Origin: an uncultured Collinsella sp.
GTDB taxonomy: Bacteria > Actinomycetota > Coriobacteriia > Coriobacteriales > Coriobacteriaceae
Assembly: GCA_902461085.1 (NCBI GenBank)
Contig: CABPWH010000006.1
Span: forward strand, 1 to 47,976
DNA length: 47,976 bases
Direction: 5' to 3'
Below the pieces are notes generated by a model. The model worked only from the letters and a program-made list of their open reading frames with translations, was not told where the DNA came from and made no database searches. Every line of letters starts with the position of its first letter. Position 1 is the first letter of the stretch. The position numbers and the translations under genes were made by a program. Shown here piece by piece: positions 1 to 8,877 of the stretch.

Positions 1-2
1 CG

Positions 3-848
3 CTCGTGACCTCCAAGCAGCTGCTGCCGGTCTACGACAAGCCCATGATCTACTACCCGCTGTCCACCCTCATGCTGGCGGGCATCCGGGACATCCTGGT
101 CATCTCCACGCCGACCGACCTGCCCAACTTCGAGCGCCTGCTCGGGGACGGCTCACGCTACGGCGTGAACCTTTCCTACGCCGAGCAGCCCTCGCCGGAC
201 GGCCTGGCCCAGGCCTTCACGATCGGCGAGGACTTCATCGCCGGCGAGCCGTGCGCACTGGTGCTCGGCGACAACATCTTCTACGGCAACGGCCTGTCGC
301 GCCACCTGACGCGCGCCGTCCAGAACGCCGAGTCGGGCAGGGCCACGGTCTTCGGCTACCACGTGGACGACCCCGAGCGCTTCGGCGTCGTGGAGTTCGA
401 CCGCGAGGGCAGGGCCGTCTCCATCGAGGAGAAGCCCGAGTGCCCCAAGAGCTCCTATGCCGTCACCGGCCTGTACTTCTACCCGGGCGACGTGGCCGCC
501 AAGGCACATGGGGTGGAGCCGTCCGCGCGCGGCGAGCTGGAGATCACCACGCTCAACCAGATGTACCTGGAGGAGGGGACGCTGTCCGTCGTGACGCTGG
601 GCCGCGGGTACGCGTGGCTGGACACCGGCACCATGGAGAGCCTGCACGAGGCCGCGGAGTTCGTCCGCGCCGTGGAGCACTCCCAGGACCTGCCGGTCTC
701 GGTCCCCGAGGAGATCGCCTGGGAGAACGGCTGGATCACCACCGCCGAGCTCGAGGAGGCCGCCAAGGCCTACGGCAAGTCGGTCTACGGGCAGCACCTG
801 AAGAAGGTCGCCGCCGGCGAGATCGTCAACAGCCCGCGCGAGTACTAG
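3..848 (+). CDS. rfbA: Glucose-1-phosphate thymidylyltransferase, 5'-truncated by window
   Basis: RfbA/RmlA makes dTDP-glucose from glucose-1-phosphate and dTTP, the first committed step to dTDP-L-rhamnose in the cytoplasm. The reading frame is open to the left edge and begins at the family's SKQLLPVYDKPMIYYPLS segment, so about the first 20 residues, including the N-terminal nucleotide-binding glycine-rich loop, lie outside the window; the GTG at position 6 is an internal codon. Visible hallmarks are LGDNIFYG, the EEKPE motif and the YAWLDTGT segment near the C-terminus. A hairpin terminator follows, and the partner genes rfbB and rmlCD resume only after an AT-rich two-gene insertion. Third codon positions are almost all G or C. 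Confidence 0.95.
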   Translation, partial: LVTSKQLLPVYDKPMIYYPLSTLMLAGIRDILVISTPTDLPNFERLLGDGSRYGVNLSYAEQPSPDGLAQAFTIGEDFIAGEPCALVLGDNIFYGNGLSRHLTRAVQNAESGRATVFGYHVDDPERFGVVEFDREGRAVSIEEKPECPKSSYAVTGLYFYPGDVAAKAHGVEPSARGELEITTLNQMYLEEGTLSVVTLGRGYAWLDTGTMESLHEAAEFVRAVEHSQDLPVSVPEEIAWENGWITTAELEEAAKAYGKSVYGQHLKKVAAGEIVNSPREY

Positions 849-867
849 CGCCAGCTTGTTTTCTTTT

Positions 868-898
868 AGGGGCCACCGTTTATCTGGTGGCCCCTTTC
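868..898 (+). terminator. Rho-independent terminator after rfbA
   Basis: A 9-10 bp GC-rich stem (868-877 with 886-895), an 8-base loop and a short T run begin 20 bases after the rfbA stop codon. It separates rfbA transcription from the DUF4869 cassette, which is unusual for an operon whose next step (rfbB) lies downstream. Confidence 0.75.
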
Positions 899-943
899 GT
901 TATGATTACGTTGACCATAAAGACAATATGATTGGGAGTGGAT

Positions 944-1381
944 GTGTTAAGCGTCTACTTTGGCGATATGCCAGAAGCGATTTACAACACAGCGACATAT
1001 TTCAAAAACTCTTACCGGTCTTCTTGGATTACGAATCCCTATGCAGTCTCGATAATTAAAGATGTCGATCGATCGGATGTTGTCTCCGAAAACGTCATCG
1101 AAAGCCCTGTGCTTGGATCCATCTCTCCACTCCAGCTTTCTGGTGGCGTGAAAACGCTGCTGCTTATGAGATTTGATCGTAAGCAAATTTTTAACGCTTC
1201 TACCTGTGGTGACAACTGTGCCAAGTGGATTCTCGACATGGCGAAAGATCGCAAGCTCGTTGTGAATCTCTATCATGTGATGGACTTTGGTCGCGAGGAT
1301 TTTAAAATTAAAGTCGTGAATAGCGGCCGAATCGTTCACAACATGGCCGAATTGATTCACGAGTCGATTCCGTATCTGTAG
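944..1381 (+). CDS. DUF4869 family protein
   Basis: This 145-residue cytoplasmic protein has no established function. It starts MLSVYFGDMPEAIYNTATYF, continues with a conserved-looking SPVLGSISPLQLSGGVKTL block and an NASTCGDNCAKWIL block, and ends near VNSGRIVHNMAELIHES. I recognise this as the DUF4869 family from memory. The GTG at 944 is chosen because GGGAG lies 5 bases upstream and the family begins at this point; TTG 932 and GTG 938 are alternatives. It is followed after 9 bases by a P-loop NTPase, and the two look like one transcription unit. Base composition is clearly AT-richer than the rhamnose genes on both sides, suggesting acquisition. Confidence 0.75.
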   Translation: MLSVYFGDMPEAIYNTATYFKNSYRSSWITNPYAVSIIKDVDRSDVVSENVIESPVLGSISPLQLSGGVKTLLLMRFDRKQIFNASTCGDNCAKWILDMAKDRKLVVNLYHVMDFGREDFKIKVVNSGRIVHNMAELIHESIPYL

Positions 1382-1390
1382 GTACTGCTT

Positions 1391-2365
1391 ATGAACGGTT
1401 CGCATCTCGTTAAGATTTCCCGCCGTAGGGGAACCAAGTACACATTTACCATCAAGCGGAACATCACTATTGTGCGTGGCGATAGCGGCACGGGTAAGAC
1501 GACACTGTTTGACATGGTCGCAGACTACATGCGAACGGGCGAGCAGTCGGGTGTTTCCTTGCAATGTGATTGTCCCTGTGTCGCTTTGACCGATTATGAT
1601 TGGCGAAACCAGCTTTCGTCCGTTCATGACTCGATTGTATTTGTCGATGAGGGCTTAAAAGAGATCCATTCTGATGAGTTTGCTCATCATGTACTGTATT
1701 CCTCGAATTATTTCGTGCTGATCTCAAGGGCTGATTTCCCCAATCTTCCGTATAGCGTGGATGAGATTTACAAGATTAAGACGAGCGGAAAATACCATTC
1801 TTTCGTCCCTGTTTATCAAGATCGCGGGAATCATCGTTATGCTATTTCCCGGTCGGCGCCAAAACAGGACTTTTCTATCCTTCTATGCGAGGACAGTAAG
1901 TCTGGTTTCCAGTTCTTTAAACGGCATTTTGCTGACAGTGAGCTTACCTGTACTTCGGCCATGACGAACAGCGCGATTTTGGGCTGGTTGGATCAGCATT
2001 TCGACGATCGCGTGTTTGTTGTCGCGGACGGGGCGGCATTTGGGTGCTATGCGGACCGCGTCCTTAAGCTGCAAGACATTCACCGCGATACTGTTACGGT
2101 TTGTCTTCCCGAGTCGTTCGAATGGCTTCTGCTGAGCTCCGGCGTAATTTCAGGGCTAGATGCCAAAGCAGTTCTGCAAGAGCCGGAAGCGTTTGCAGAC
2201 AGTGAGAAATTTAAAGGCTGGGAGGACTTCTTCTATAAGTACTTACGCGATAAAACTGGGAATTCGGTCTTCCGGTACGACAAAGACTGCATTCCGGAGG
2301 CGTTTTGTAGGGGAAGTAATTCTGCGAAGGTTATGGCTCTTATCGCGTGCCGAAATGTCCGATAG
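1391..2365 (+). CDS. P-loop NTPase paired with DUF4869 protein
   Basis: A 324-residue protein of unknown role. Walker A GDSGTGKTT is at residues 30-38 and a Walker B-like SIVFVDEG at 81-88, followed by a strand ending in ISR near 110-113, so the N-terminal half is an ATP-binding fold. The C-terminal half starts with the hydrophobic strand FSILLCED (about 161-168) and later VFVVADGAAFG (208-218). The spacing of acidic residues is loosely reminiscent of a TOPRIM fold, but that is a guess. It has no membrane segment or signal peptide. It is 9 bases downstream of the DUF4869 gene, AT-rich, and inserted between rfbA and rfbB. Regulation, defence or toxin-antitoxin roles are all possible; none is shown. 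Confidence 0.7.
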   Translation: MNGSHLVKISRRRGTKYTFTIKRNITIVRGDSGTGKTTLFDMVADYMRTGEQSGVSLQCDCPCVALTDYDWRNQLSSVHDSIVFVDEGLKEIHSDEFAHHVLYSSNYFVLISRADFPNLPYSVDEIYKIKTSGKYHSFVPVYQDRGNHRYAISRSAPKQDFSILLCEDSKSGFQFFKRHFADSELTCTSAMTNSAILGWLDQHFDDRVFVVADGAAFGCYADRVLKLQDIHRDTVTVCLPESFEWLLLSSGVISGLDAKAVLQEPEAFADSEKFKGWEDFFYKYLRDKTGNSVFRYDKDCIPEAFCRGSNSAKVMALIACRNVR

Positions 2366-2440
2366 TTTTGTTGAATAGTGTCGCGGCATCACTTCCTGCG
2401 GCATACTAAAGAAGCTGTACATGCTTCAGATTGGATTTTC

Positions 2441-3460
2441 ATGTCTGAGATCTTTGAACCTAAGAACATCATCGTCACGGGCGGCTGCGGCTTCATCGGC
2501 AGCAACTTCGTGCACTATGTCGTGAACAACCATCCGGACGTCCACGTCACCGTCCTGGACAAGCTGACCTACGCCGGCAACCCCGAGAACATCGCGGGGC
2601 TGCCCGAGGACAGGGTCGAGCTCGTCGTCGGTGACATCTGCGACGCGGAGCTGCTCGATAGGATCGTCCCCGGCCACGACGCGATCGTGCACTACGCCGC
2701 AGAGAGCCACAACGACAACTCCATCGCCGACCCGGAGCCGTTCTTGCGCACCAACGTGGAGGGCACCTTCCGCCTGCTGGAGGCCGTCCGCAAATATGGC
2801 GTCCGCTACCACCACGTCTCCACCGACGAGGTCTACGGCGACCTGGCGCTCGACGACCCGGCCAAGTTCACCGAGGAGACGCCGTACCACCCGAGCAGCC
2901 CGTACTCGAGCACCAAGGCGTCCTCTGACATGCTGGTCCGCGCCTGGACCCGCACCTACGGCCTGCGCGCCACGATCTCCAACTGCTCCAACAACTACGG
3001 CCCCTACCAGCACGTGGAGAAGTTCATCCCCAGGCAGATCACCAACATCGTCGACGGCGTGCGCCCCAAGCTCTACGGGAAGGGCGAGAACGTCCGCGAC
3101 TGGATCCACACCGAGGACCACTCATCGGCCGTCTGGGACATCCTCACCAAGGGCCGCATGGGGGAGACCTACCTCATCGGCGCCGACGGCGAGAGGAACA
3201 ACATCACGGTCCTGCGCATGACCCTGGAGGCGATGGGCCGCGACCCCGAGGACTTCGACTGGGTCGCCGACCGCCCCGGCCACGACCGCCGCTACGCCAT
3301 CGACTCGACCAAGCTCCAGCGCGAGCTGGGCTGGAGGCCGGCCCACACCGACTTCGCCGAGGGCCTGAAGGCCACCATCGACTGGTACGTGGCCAACGAG
3401 TCTTGGTGGCGCCCGGCCAAGGAGGCCACCGAGGCCCGTTACCGCGCACAGGGCCAGTAG
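2441..3460 (+). CDS. rfbB: dTDP-glucose 4,6-dehydratase
   Basis: RfbB/RmlB converts dTDP-glucose to dTDP-4-keto-6-deoxyglucose with bound NAD+. The 339-residue product has the Rossmann motif GGCGFIG at 14-20, HVSTDEVYGD at 125-134 with the catalytic Asp129-Glu130 pair, and YSSTK with Tyr155 and Lys159, plus the NYGPYQHVEKFIPRQI substrate-binding segment. The ATG at 2441 matches the usual start of the family; the frame is open upstream to a GTG at 2378, but those 21 extra residues look non-native. The composition changes sharply from AT-rich to GC-rich just after this start codon, marking the downstream edge of the inserted cassette. The stop is 14 bases before rmlCD. Confidence 0.96.
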   Translation: MSEIFEPKNIIVTGGCGFIGSNFVHYVVNNHPDVHVTVLDKLTYAGNPENIAGLPEDRVELVVGDICDAELLDRIVPGHDAIVHYAAESHNDNSIADPEPFLRTNVEGTFRLLEAVRKYGVRYHHVSTDEVYGDLALDDPAKFTEETPYHPSSPYSSTKASSDMLVRAWTRTYGLRATISNCSNNYGPYQHVEKFIPRQITNIVDGVRPKLYGKGENVRDWIHTEDHSSAVWDILTKGRMGETYLIGADGERNNITVLRMTLEAMGRDPEDFDWVADRPGHDRRYAIDSTKLQRELGWRPAHTDFAEGLKATIDWYVANESWWRPAKEATEARYRAQGQ

Positions 3461-3474
3461 GAGGGGAGAGAGAC

Positions 3475-4929
3475 ATGGCAGACATCGCATTCGAGAAGGA
3501 CCTCGCCGTCGCCGAGACCGGCATCGGGGGCCTCAAGGTCGTCGACCTCGCCGTCCACGGCGACTCGCGCGGCTGGTTCAAGGAGAACTGGCAGCGCGCC
3601 AAGATGACCGCCCTGGGCATCCCGGACCTCAGGGTCGTCCAGAACAACATCTCCTACAACGACAGCCGCGGCGTCACCCGCGGCATCCACGCCGAGCCCT
3701 GGGACAAGTTCATCTCCGTGGCCCGCGGCTCGGTCTTCGGCGCATGGGTGGACCTGCGCGAGGGCAGCGAGACCTTCGGCAAGGTGTTCACGACCGTTCT
3801 GGATCCCAGCAAGGCCATCTACGTCCCACGCGGCGTGGGCAACTCCTTCCAGGCCCTGGAGGACGGCACCGCCTACACCTACCTGGTGGACGCCCACTGG
3901 TCCCTCGAGCTCAAGAAGACCTACACCTTCGTGAACCTCGCCGACCCCGAGCTCGCCATCGAGTGGCCGATCCCGCTCGACCAGGCCACCGTCTCCGAGG
4001 CGGACCTCAACCACCCGATGCTGAGGGACGTCGTCCCCATGGCGCCGAAGCGCACCCTCGTCACCGGCTGCAACGGCCAGCTGGGCCATGCGGTGCGCGC
4101 GCTCGCCGAGGAGCGCGGCGTCGCCAAGGACTTCGACTTCTGCGACATCGACACCTTCGACATGTCCGACCCGGACGCCTACGCGCAGTACGACTGGTCG
4201 CTCTACGGCACCGTGATCAACTGCGGTGCCTACACGGCGGTCGATAAAGCGGAGGCCCCCGAGGGCCGCGTGACCGCCTGGAAGGCCAACGCCACCGGCC
4301 CGGCCCTGCTCGCCCGCACCTGCGCCGGGCACGGGATCACCCTCGTGCACGTGTCCTCCGACTACGTCTTCGACGGCACGGCCGAGGTCCATACCGAGGA
4401 CGAGCCCCTCAGCCCGCTGTCCGTCTACGGCCAGACCAAGGCGGCCGGCGACATCGCCGTTGCCGGCTGCCCGCGCCACTACATCATGCGCAGCTCCTGG
4501 GTCATCGGCGAGGGGCACAACTTCGTCAAGACCATGAAGGCGCTCTCAGACCGCGTCGCCGACCTCGAGGATAAGCTCGAGCAGGTCACGGTCGTGGACG
4601 ACCAGCTGGGCCGCCTGACCTTCACGCGCGACATGGCGCGGGCCATCTTCCATGTGCTGGGGACGCACGCCCCCTACGGCACCTACGACTGCACCGGCTC
4701 CGGCGCCGTGAAGTCCTGGGCCGACATCGCCCGCGCCGTCTTCGAGGCCGCCAACGGCAACGGGGACAAGGTCGTGCCGGTCAGCACCGCCGACTACTAC
4801 GGCGGCGCCGAGGGACCCGTCGCCCCGCGCCCGGTCCACTCCGCGCTCGACCTTTCCAGGCTCGAGTCGGTCGGGTTCCACATGCCCGACTGGGAGGAAG
4901 AGCTTGGGGAGTACCTCAAGACGCTCTAG
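3475..4929 (+). CDS. Bifunctional dTDP-4-dehydrorhamnose 3,5-epimerase / reductase (RmlC-RmlD fusion)
   Basis: One 484-residue chain carries the last two steps to dTDP-L-rhamnose. Residues 1 to about 185 are the RmlC cupin epimerase (GVTRGIHAEPWDKFISVARG at 67-86, with His72 in the expected catalytic place, and YVPRGVGNSFQAL). From about 192 a Rossmann domain begins with RTLVTGCNGQLGHAVR, followed by VINCGAYTAVDKAE, DYVFDG and YGQTK, the RmlD short-chain reductase signature. The ATG at 3475 has a strong AGGAGGGGAG ribosome site; the frame is open further upstream inside rfbB but without support. The usual order rmlC-rmlD is preserved inside the fusion. A terminator follows directly. Confidence 0.95.
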   Translation: MADIAFEKDLAVAETGIGGLKVVDLAVHGDSRGWFKENWQRAKMTALGIPDLRVVQNNISYNDSRGVTRGIHAEPWDKFISVARGSVFGAWVDLREGSETFGKVFTTVLDPSKAIYVPRGVGNSFQALEDGTAYTYLVDAHWSLELKKTYTFVNLADPELAIEWPIPLDQATVSEADLNHPMLRDVVPMAPKRTLVTGCNGQLGHAVRALAEERGVAKDFDFCDIDTFDMSDPDAYAQYDWSLYGTVINCGAYTAVDKAEAPEGRVTAWKANATGPALLARTCAGHGITLVHVSSDYVFDGTAEVHTEDEPLSPLSVYGQTKAAGDIAVAGCPRHYIMRSSWVIGEGHNFVKTMKALSDRVADLEDKLEQVTVVDDQLGRLTFTRDMARAIFHVLGTHAPYGTYDCTGSGAVKSWADIARAVFEAANGNGDKVVPVSTADYYGGAEGPVAPRPVHSALDLSRLESVGFHMPDWEEELGEYLKTL

Positions 4930-4951
4930 CCGCTATCAACTTTTCGAGAGT

Positions 4952-4981
4952 AAAAGCCGCCGTTCTTTAACGGCGGCTTTT
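4952..4981. terminator. Bidirectional terminator between rmlCD and the glycosyltransferase
   Basis: An 11-base perfect stem (4952-4962 with 4971-4981) is flanked by A on the left and T on the right, so it can end transcription of rmlCD on the plus strand and of the convergent glycosyltransferase gene on the minus strand. Confidence 0.85.
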
Positions 4982-5034
4982 CTTGTTGATGGCTATCTGC
5001 GCAGTGGTGCCAATAGTATTTTGCGGAAGATCTT

Positions 5035-6003
5035 TCACTCGCTTGGCGTGGTGGCGGACCTGCCGGGCTGGTCATCGTAGGCGTATTTGCTGTACACGTT
5101 GACCTCCCACTGCTTTTTTTCGACCTTTGCCACGGAATCGAGGATGAAGCCGGTCGCAAGGCTCAGACCGCACAGGAACATAAACGACGCGGCGAGCATG
5201 GCGGTGGGGAAGCGCGGAACGAGGCCGGTCTGGAAATACTCGACAACGATGGGCGTGCCCAAGGCGAGGCCGATCACCGCAAACAGAAGCGCGACGAGGC
5301 TGAAGAACTTCAGAGGGCGGTAGTCCTTGAACAGCGTGCCAATCATCGCAACGACTTTAATGCCGTCGCTTACGGTATTGAGCTTGGACTCGGAACCTTC
5401 CGGACGGTCGCGGTACTCGATGGGCACATCCTTGATGCGCCAGCGGTGGTCGACGGCGTGGATCGAGAGCTCGGTTTCGATCTGGAAGCCCTCGGAAAGC
5501 ACAGGGAAGGTTTTAACGAACGGGCGGCTCATGGCACGGTAGCCGGTCATGACATCATCGAAGCTGTAGCCATAGATCCACTTGATCATGGCACGGACCA
5601 GATTGTTGCCAAAACCATGGAAGGCTCGCTTGTTTTCCTCGGCATAGGTCCCATTGGAAAGGCGGTCGCCTACGGTCATGTCGGCCGTGCCGTTAAGGAT
5701 AGGCTCGCAGAGGGCCTTTGCCGCCTCGGCGGGGTAGGTGTCGTCGCCGTCGACCATCAGGTAACAATCGGCGTCGATGTCGCGAAACATCTGACGGCAG
5801 ACGTTGCCTTTTCCCTGACGCGGCTCAAAACGCACCGTGGCTCCGTGCTCTGCAGCAATGTGAGAGGTGTTGTCTGACGAGTTGTTGTCGTATACGTAGA
5901 GAGTCGCCTGCGGAAGCTCGCGGTGAAAGTCGTCGATGACTTTTCCGATGGTGACTGCCTCGTTGTAACAGGGGATAATAACGGCAATCGTTTGCTCGGC
6001 CAT
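5035..6003 (-). CDS. Membrane-anchored family 2 glycosyltransferase (DPM1/GtrB-like)
   Basis: A 322-residue GT-A fold transferase that probably moves a sugar from a nucleotide donor to a polyprenyl phosphate or lipid-linked glycan at the inner face of the membrane. The N-terminus AVIIPCYNEAVTIGKV, DNNSSDNT near 40-46 and MVDGDDTYP near 83-91 (the DxD metal/donor site) are typical of family 2. Two C-terminal membrane segments, about 233-256 and 266-289, resemble polyprenyl-phosphate sugar synthases. The start at 6003 has AAAGGA upstream; 70 further residues are open but unlikely. It is convergent to rmlCD and divergent from the frameshifted membrane protein, with which it may share a glycan pathway. 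The donor sugar cannot be told from sequence. Confidence 0.85.
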   Translation of the reverse strand: MAEQTIAVIIPCYNEAVTIGKVIDDFHRELPQATLYVYDNNSSDNTSHIAAEHGATVRFEPRQGKGNVCRQMFRDIDADCYLMVDGDDTYPAEAAKALCEPILNGTADMTVGDRLSNGTYAEENKRAFHGFGNNLVRAMIKWIYGYSFDDVMTGYRAMSRPFVKTFPVLSEGFQIETELSIHAVDHRWRIKDVPIEYRDRPEGSESKLNTVSDGIKVVAMIGTLFKDYRPLKFFSLVALLFAVIGLALGTPIVVEYFQTGLVPRFPTAMLAASFMFLCGLSLATGFILDSVAKVEKKQWEVNVYSKYAYDDQPGRSATTPSE

Positions 6004-7931
6004 GAAGGTTCCTTTGGTCGCGTACAATCGAATCGTTTGTTTCGTGGTTAGGATGGGCGCATTGATTCGAGAGTTCAGGTTATTAGATGTGACACGTGCT
6101 GTTTTGCTGTTTGCAGCAAGCATCGCTACGGTGACGTATTGTAGTGGTTCCTTCGACCTGTTTCCATCAGTCTTGGCATGTGTTGCGATAATCGCATCAT
6201 TGGTTAATTTCAATAAGTTTGCGTGCAGGGATTTTGCATTTCCGTCGGTTGTTGGTAGAGCTTGCTGCTTAGTGATTTCCCTTGTATTTTCGCTCGTTCT
6301 TGTGCTGGGAGCGCATATTCGTGTGACTGAACCGGTGATTGCCGGCGGGATTTGCGAGAACTATATTGAGCCGTATTCCGCGATTGATTTTGTTGCTTTT
6401 TGGGTGATGTCGGCGCTGGTCTTTTGGGTCTTGTCGGTGCTTGTTCAGCTGTCTTGTCGTTGCCGCTGCTGTGTTTTCTGCAATGACTCGCTGCGGACTA
6501 ATGATGGTGACTCGTCCATTCGACTCCTATCTGTTGCGGTCCGTGCTCTAGTGATATTTCTTTTGTATCTCCCGTTCTTCCTGAGGTATTGTCCCGGCCT
6601 GTTTTTTTGGGGATACCTTCTCGTCGTTCGCTCAGATTATGGGGTGGAACCCTTTGAGCAACCATCATCCGGTTGCATTCACCATGATGATGGCTGCTTG
6701 TATCAAAATTGCAGGCCTCATGGGGATGAGCCCTTCGGTGGGCGTTGCCTTGCTAACGGTGCTTCAGATGGCCTGTGTTGCCAGCACGTTTGGCTATCTT
6801 TCAATTTGGGTGACTTCCCGCTTGGGGGTCTCCTCTCGCTGGTCTTGGCTGCTCGTAGTCTATTTTGGCTTGTCACGGTATTGCGCTCTTTATTCTGTGG
6901 CGCTTTGGAAAAACCCGTTGTTTTCCTGCTGTCTTGTCTTGATGGTGACCATGCTTGCCGATGCCGTCACGGGAAAGGATTCCCGGTCGAGCGCGTTGCG
7001 TTTGCTCGTTTTTGGTGCCCTAGCGTTGGGCGTTATGCTTCTGCGGAATAACGGTTTGTATATTTGCGCTGCGCTATTCGTGGTGCTTGCGATAGTTGTA
7101 GTTTTGGGCCGACTCGGCTGCATTGCCCCGATGAAACCTGCCTCTCGTTTGACCGTATCTCTTGGATTTGCGCTTGTCACATGCTTGGTTATTACGGGGC
7201 CCGTGTACTCGGCTCTGGGCGTTGTCCCATCGGAGGATGTTGAGTCAGTGGGTATTCCGCTTGCTCAGATGGCTCGCGTTGCCGCGCTCGATGGCGGAAT
7301 GTCCGAGTCCGACCGTTCTTATATGAACGAGCTGCTCCCGCTTGATCGTTACAAAGAGGTTTACCGCCCCAGTATTATCGATCCGCTTAAATGGAACGAT
7401 GACTTTAATTCGGACCATTTAAAGGATGGATTCTGGGCTCATTGGGCCTCGATGCTTTCGCGTAACCCTTCGATATACTTTGAGGCGTGGGAACTGCAGA
7501 CGTTTGGTTTTTGGGCCCCAAATGTAAAGGGTGCTGACGGTCTGCCTGAAAACTTCCTCATGGGCGTTCCGTATAACCTTGTGGCCGACGCAAAGGCTTC
7601 TACGGGAGTTTCATTTCGCAACTTGCTTGCGCCCCTCGGCGATGATGTTGATGTGGCGATTGGACTGAGCGCTTGGTCTATTCCTGGCGCCGTTGTCTTT
7701 TGGTTGCTCATATTTTCGACAGCACTGTTGGTGTCTTGTGGTCGCGCAAGGTTTGTTTTGCCGCTTTTGCCATTTTTGTTGTTGTACGGGACGCTCTTTA
7801 TTGCCAGTCCTATTTGGTACTGGCCTCGTTATATCGTGGCTGCTCAATTTGGTCTTCCTGCCGTGCTTGTGGTGGTCGCTCGCGGCATGCTGTCTGATGG
7901 AAGAAGTCCCGAAAACGATGTTGTGGGATAG
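6002..7931 (+). pseudogene. Large multi-membrane-span protein (DUF6020-like), split by a frameshift
   Basis: Two overlapping reading frames together encode one polytopic membrane protein of about 640 residues. The first frame (from 6002, or more likely 6053) has several hydrophobic spans and ends its meaningful part at LPFFLRYCPGLFF. The second frame takes over at 6609 with GDTFSSFAQIMGWNPLSNHHPV and runs to 7931 with further spans. The junction is a run of seven T and four G at 6602-6612; with six T the two frames join perfectly. The SNHHP motif and architecture resemble DUF6020-type glycan membrane proteins; this assignment is from memory. It lies between a glycosyltransferase and a polysaccharide exporter. 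Sequencing error, phase variation, slippage or true decay are all possible. The exact start is unclear because 6002 overlaps the divergent gene. Confidence 0.7.
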
Positions 7932-8020
7932 TTTTCCAGTTTCGCAATGCCGCCTTTCGGTGCTAGGAGCGGGTCTATACTGTTCGTTTGTCAACGATTA
8001 CGAGTAAAGGAGTTGCATCC

Positions 8021-8866
8021 GTGTCGGATCAGACAAAGCAACAAGAAACTCGCAGTCTGCCTGCGACGTTTGCTAAGAACGAATTTGAGAAGGATGCGTT
8101 TATCCTTCGTCAGCTGGTTACCAAGGATTTTAAGATCAAGTATCGCCGTAGCGTTCTGGGCGTCGCATGGTCGGTGCTCAATCCGTTGCTGATGATGATC
8201 GTCATGGCCATCGTGTTCTCGACGATTTTTACCCAGGGCCGCAATGGCTCGATTACGCCCGAGATGTACCCGTTGTATTTGATTGTGGGTAATGTCACCT
8301 TTGCCGTCATGTCCGAGTCTACGAACCAGGCTCTGACGTCCATCGTGGGTGCGGCTCCGCTGCTTAAGAAAGTTAAAGTGCACCGTTGGGTTTTCCCGGT
8401 GCAGAAGGTGCTCTTCTCGCTGGTCAACTTTGCCTTCTCGCTGGTCGCCGTCGCCATCGTTATGCTGTGGTTCCGCGTTATGCCTTCTTGGCACCTGATT
8501 CTGCTGCCGGTTTGCCTGCTGCTGCTTATGTGCTTCTGCATGGGCCTGGGCATGATGCTCTCTGCCCTTACGGTCTTTTTCCGCGATGTCATGCATCTGT
8601 GGAGTGTCGTCATTACGGCGTGGACTTACATCACGCCTATTTTCTGGACGACCGACTTCGTTGCGCAAATGCCGCATCTCGTGCGCATTCTGGTCTATGC
8701 GAACCCCATGTATAACTACCTGCAGTTTATGCGTGATATCTTCCTGTTCCAGACTACGCCCTCGCTTATGACGTTTGGTATGTGCGTCGCTTGGGCGGTC
8801 CTTGCGCTTGTTATTGGCTACACCGTGTTCCATAAGTCCGAGCGCAAATTTATCCTCTACATCTAA
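8021..8866 (+). CDS. Polysaccharide ABC exporter permease (Wzm/TagG type)
   Basis: A 281-residue ABC-2 family integral membrane protein that would form the channel of an exporter for lipid-linked surface polysaccharide or a teichoic-acid-like polymer. The N-terminal cytoplasmic helix ends with LVTKDFKIKYRRSVLGVAWSVLNPL, the characteristic entry into the first span, and about six hydrophobic segments follow. GTG 8021 is chosen over the upstream TTG at 7988 because AAAGGAG lies eight bases before it. The ATPase gene starts 12 bases after the stop, and the two are surely translated together. Rhamnose synthesis and glycosyltransferase genes upstream suggest a rhamnose-containing cargo, which is inference. 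Confidence 0.9.
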   Translation: MSDQTKQQETRSLPATFAKNEFEKDAFILRQLVTKDFKIKYRRSVLGVAWSVLNPLLMMIVMAIVFSTIFTQGRNGSITPEMYPLYLIVGNVTFAVMSESTNQALTSIVGAAPLLKKVKVHRWVFPVQKVLFSLVNFAFSLVAVAIVMLWFRVMPSWHLILLPVCLLLLMCFCMGLGMMLSALTVFFRDVMHLWSVVITAWTYITPIFWTTDFVAQMPHLVRILVYANPMYNYLQFMRDIFLFQTTPSLMTFGMCVAWAVLALVIGYTVFHKSERKFILYI

Positions 8867-8877
8867 GGAGTGCTGTG

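Noticed and set aside
6639..7931. The downstream frame of the split membrane protein as an independent gene starting at ATG 6639
   Set aside because: Coding similarity continues upstream of that ATG in the same frame to 6609 and then in the other frame, and no ribosome site precedes it.
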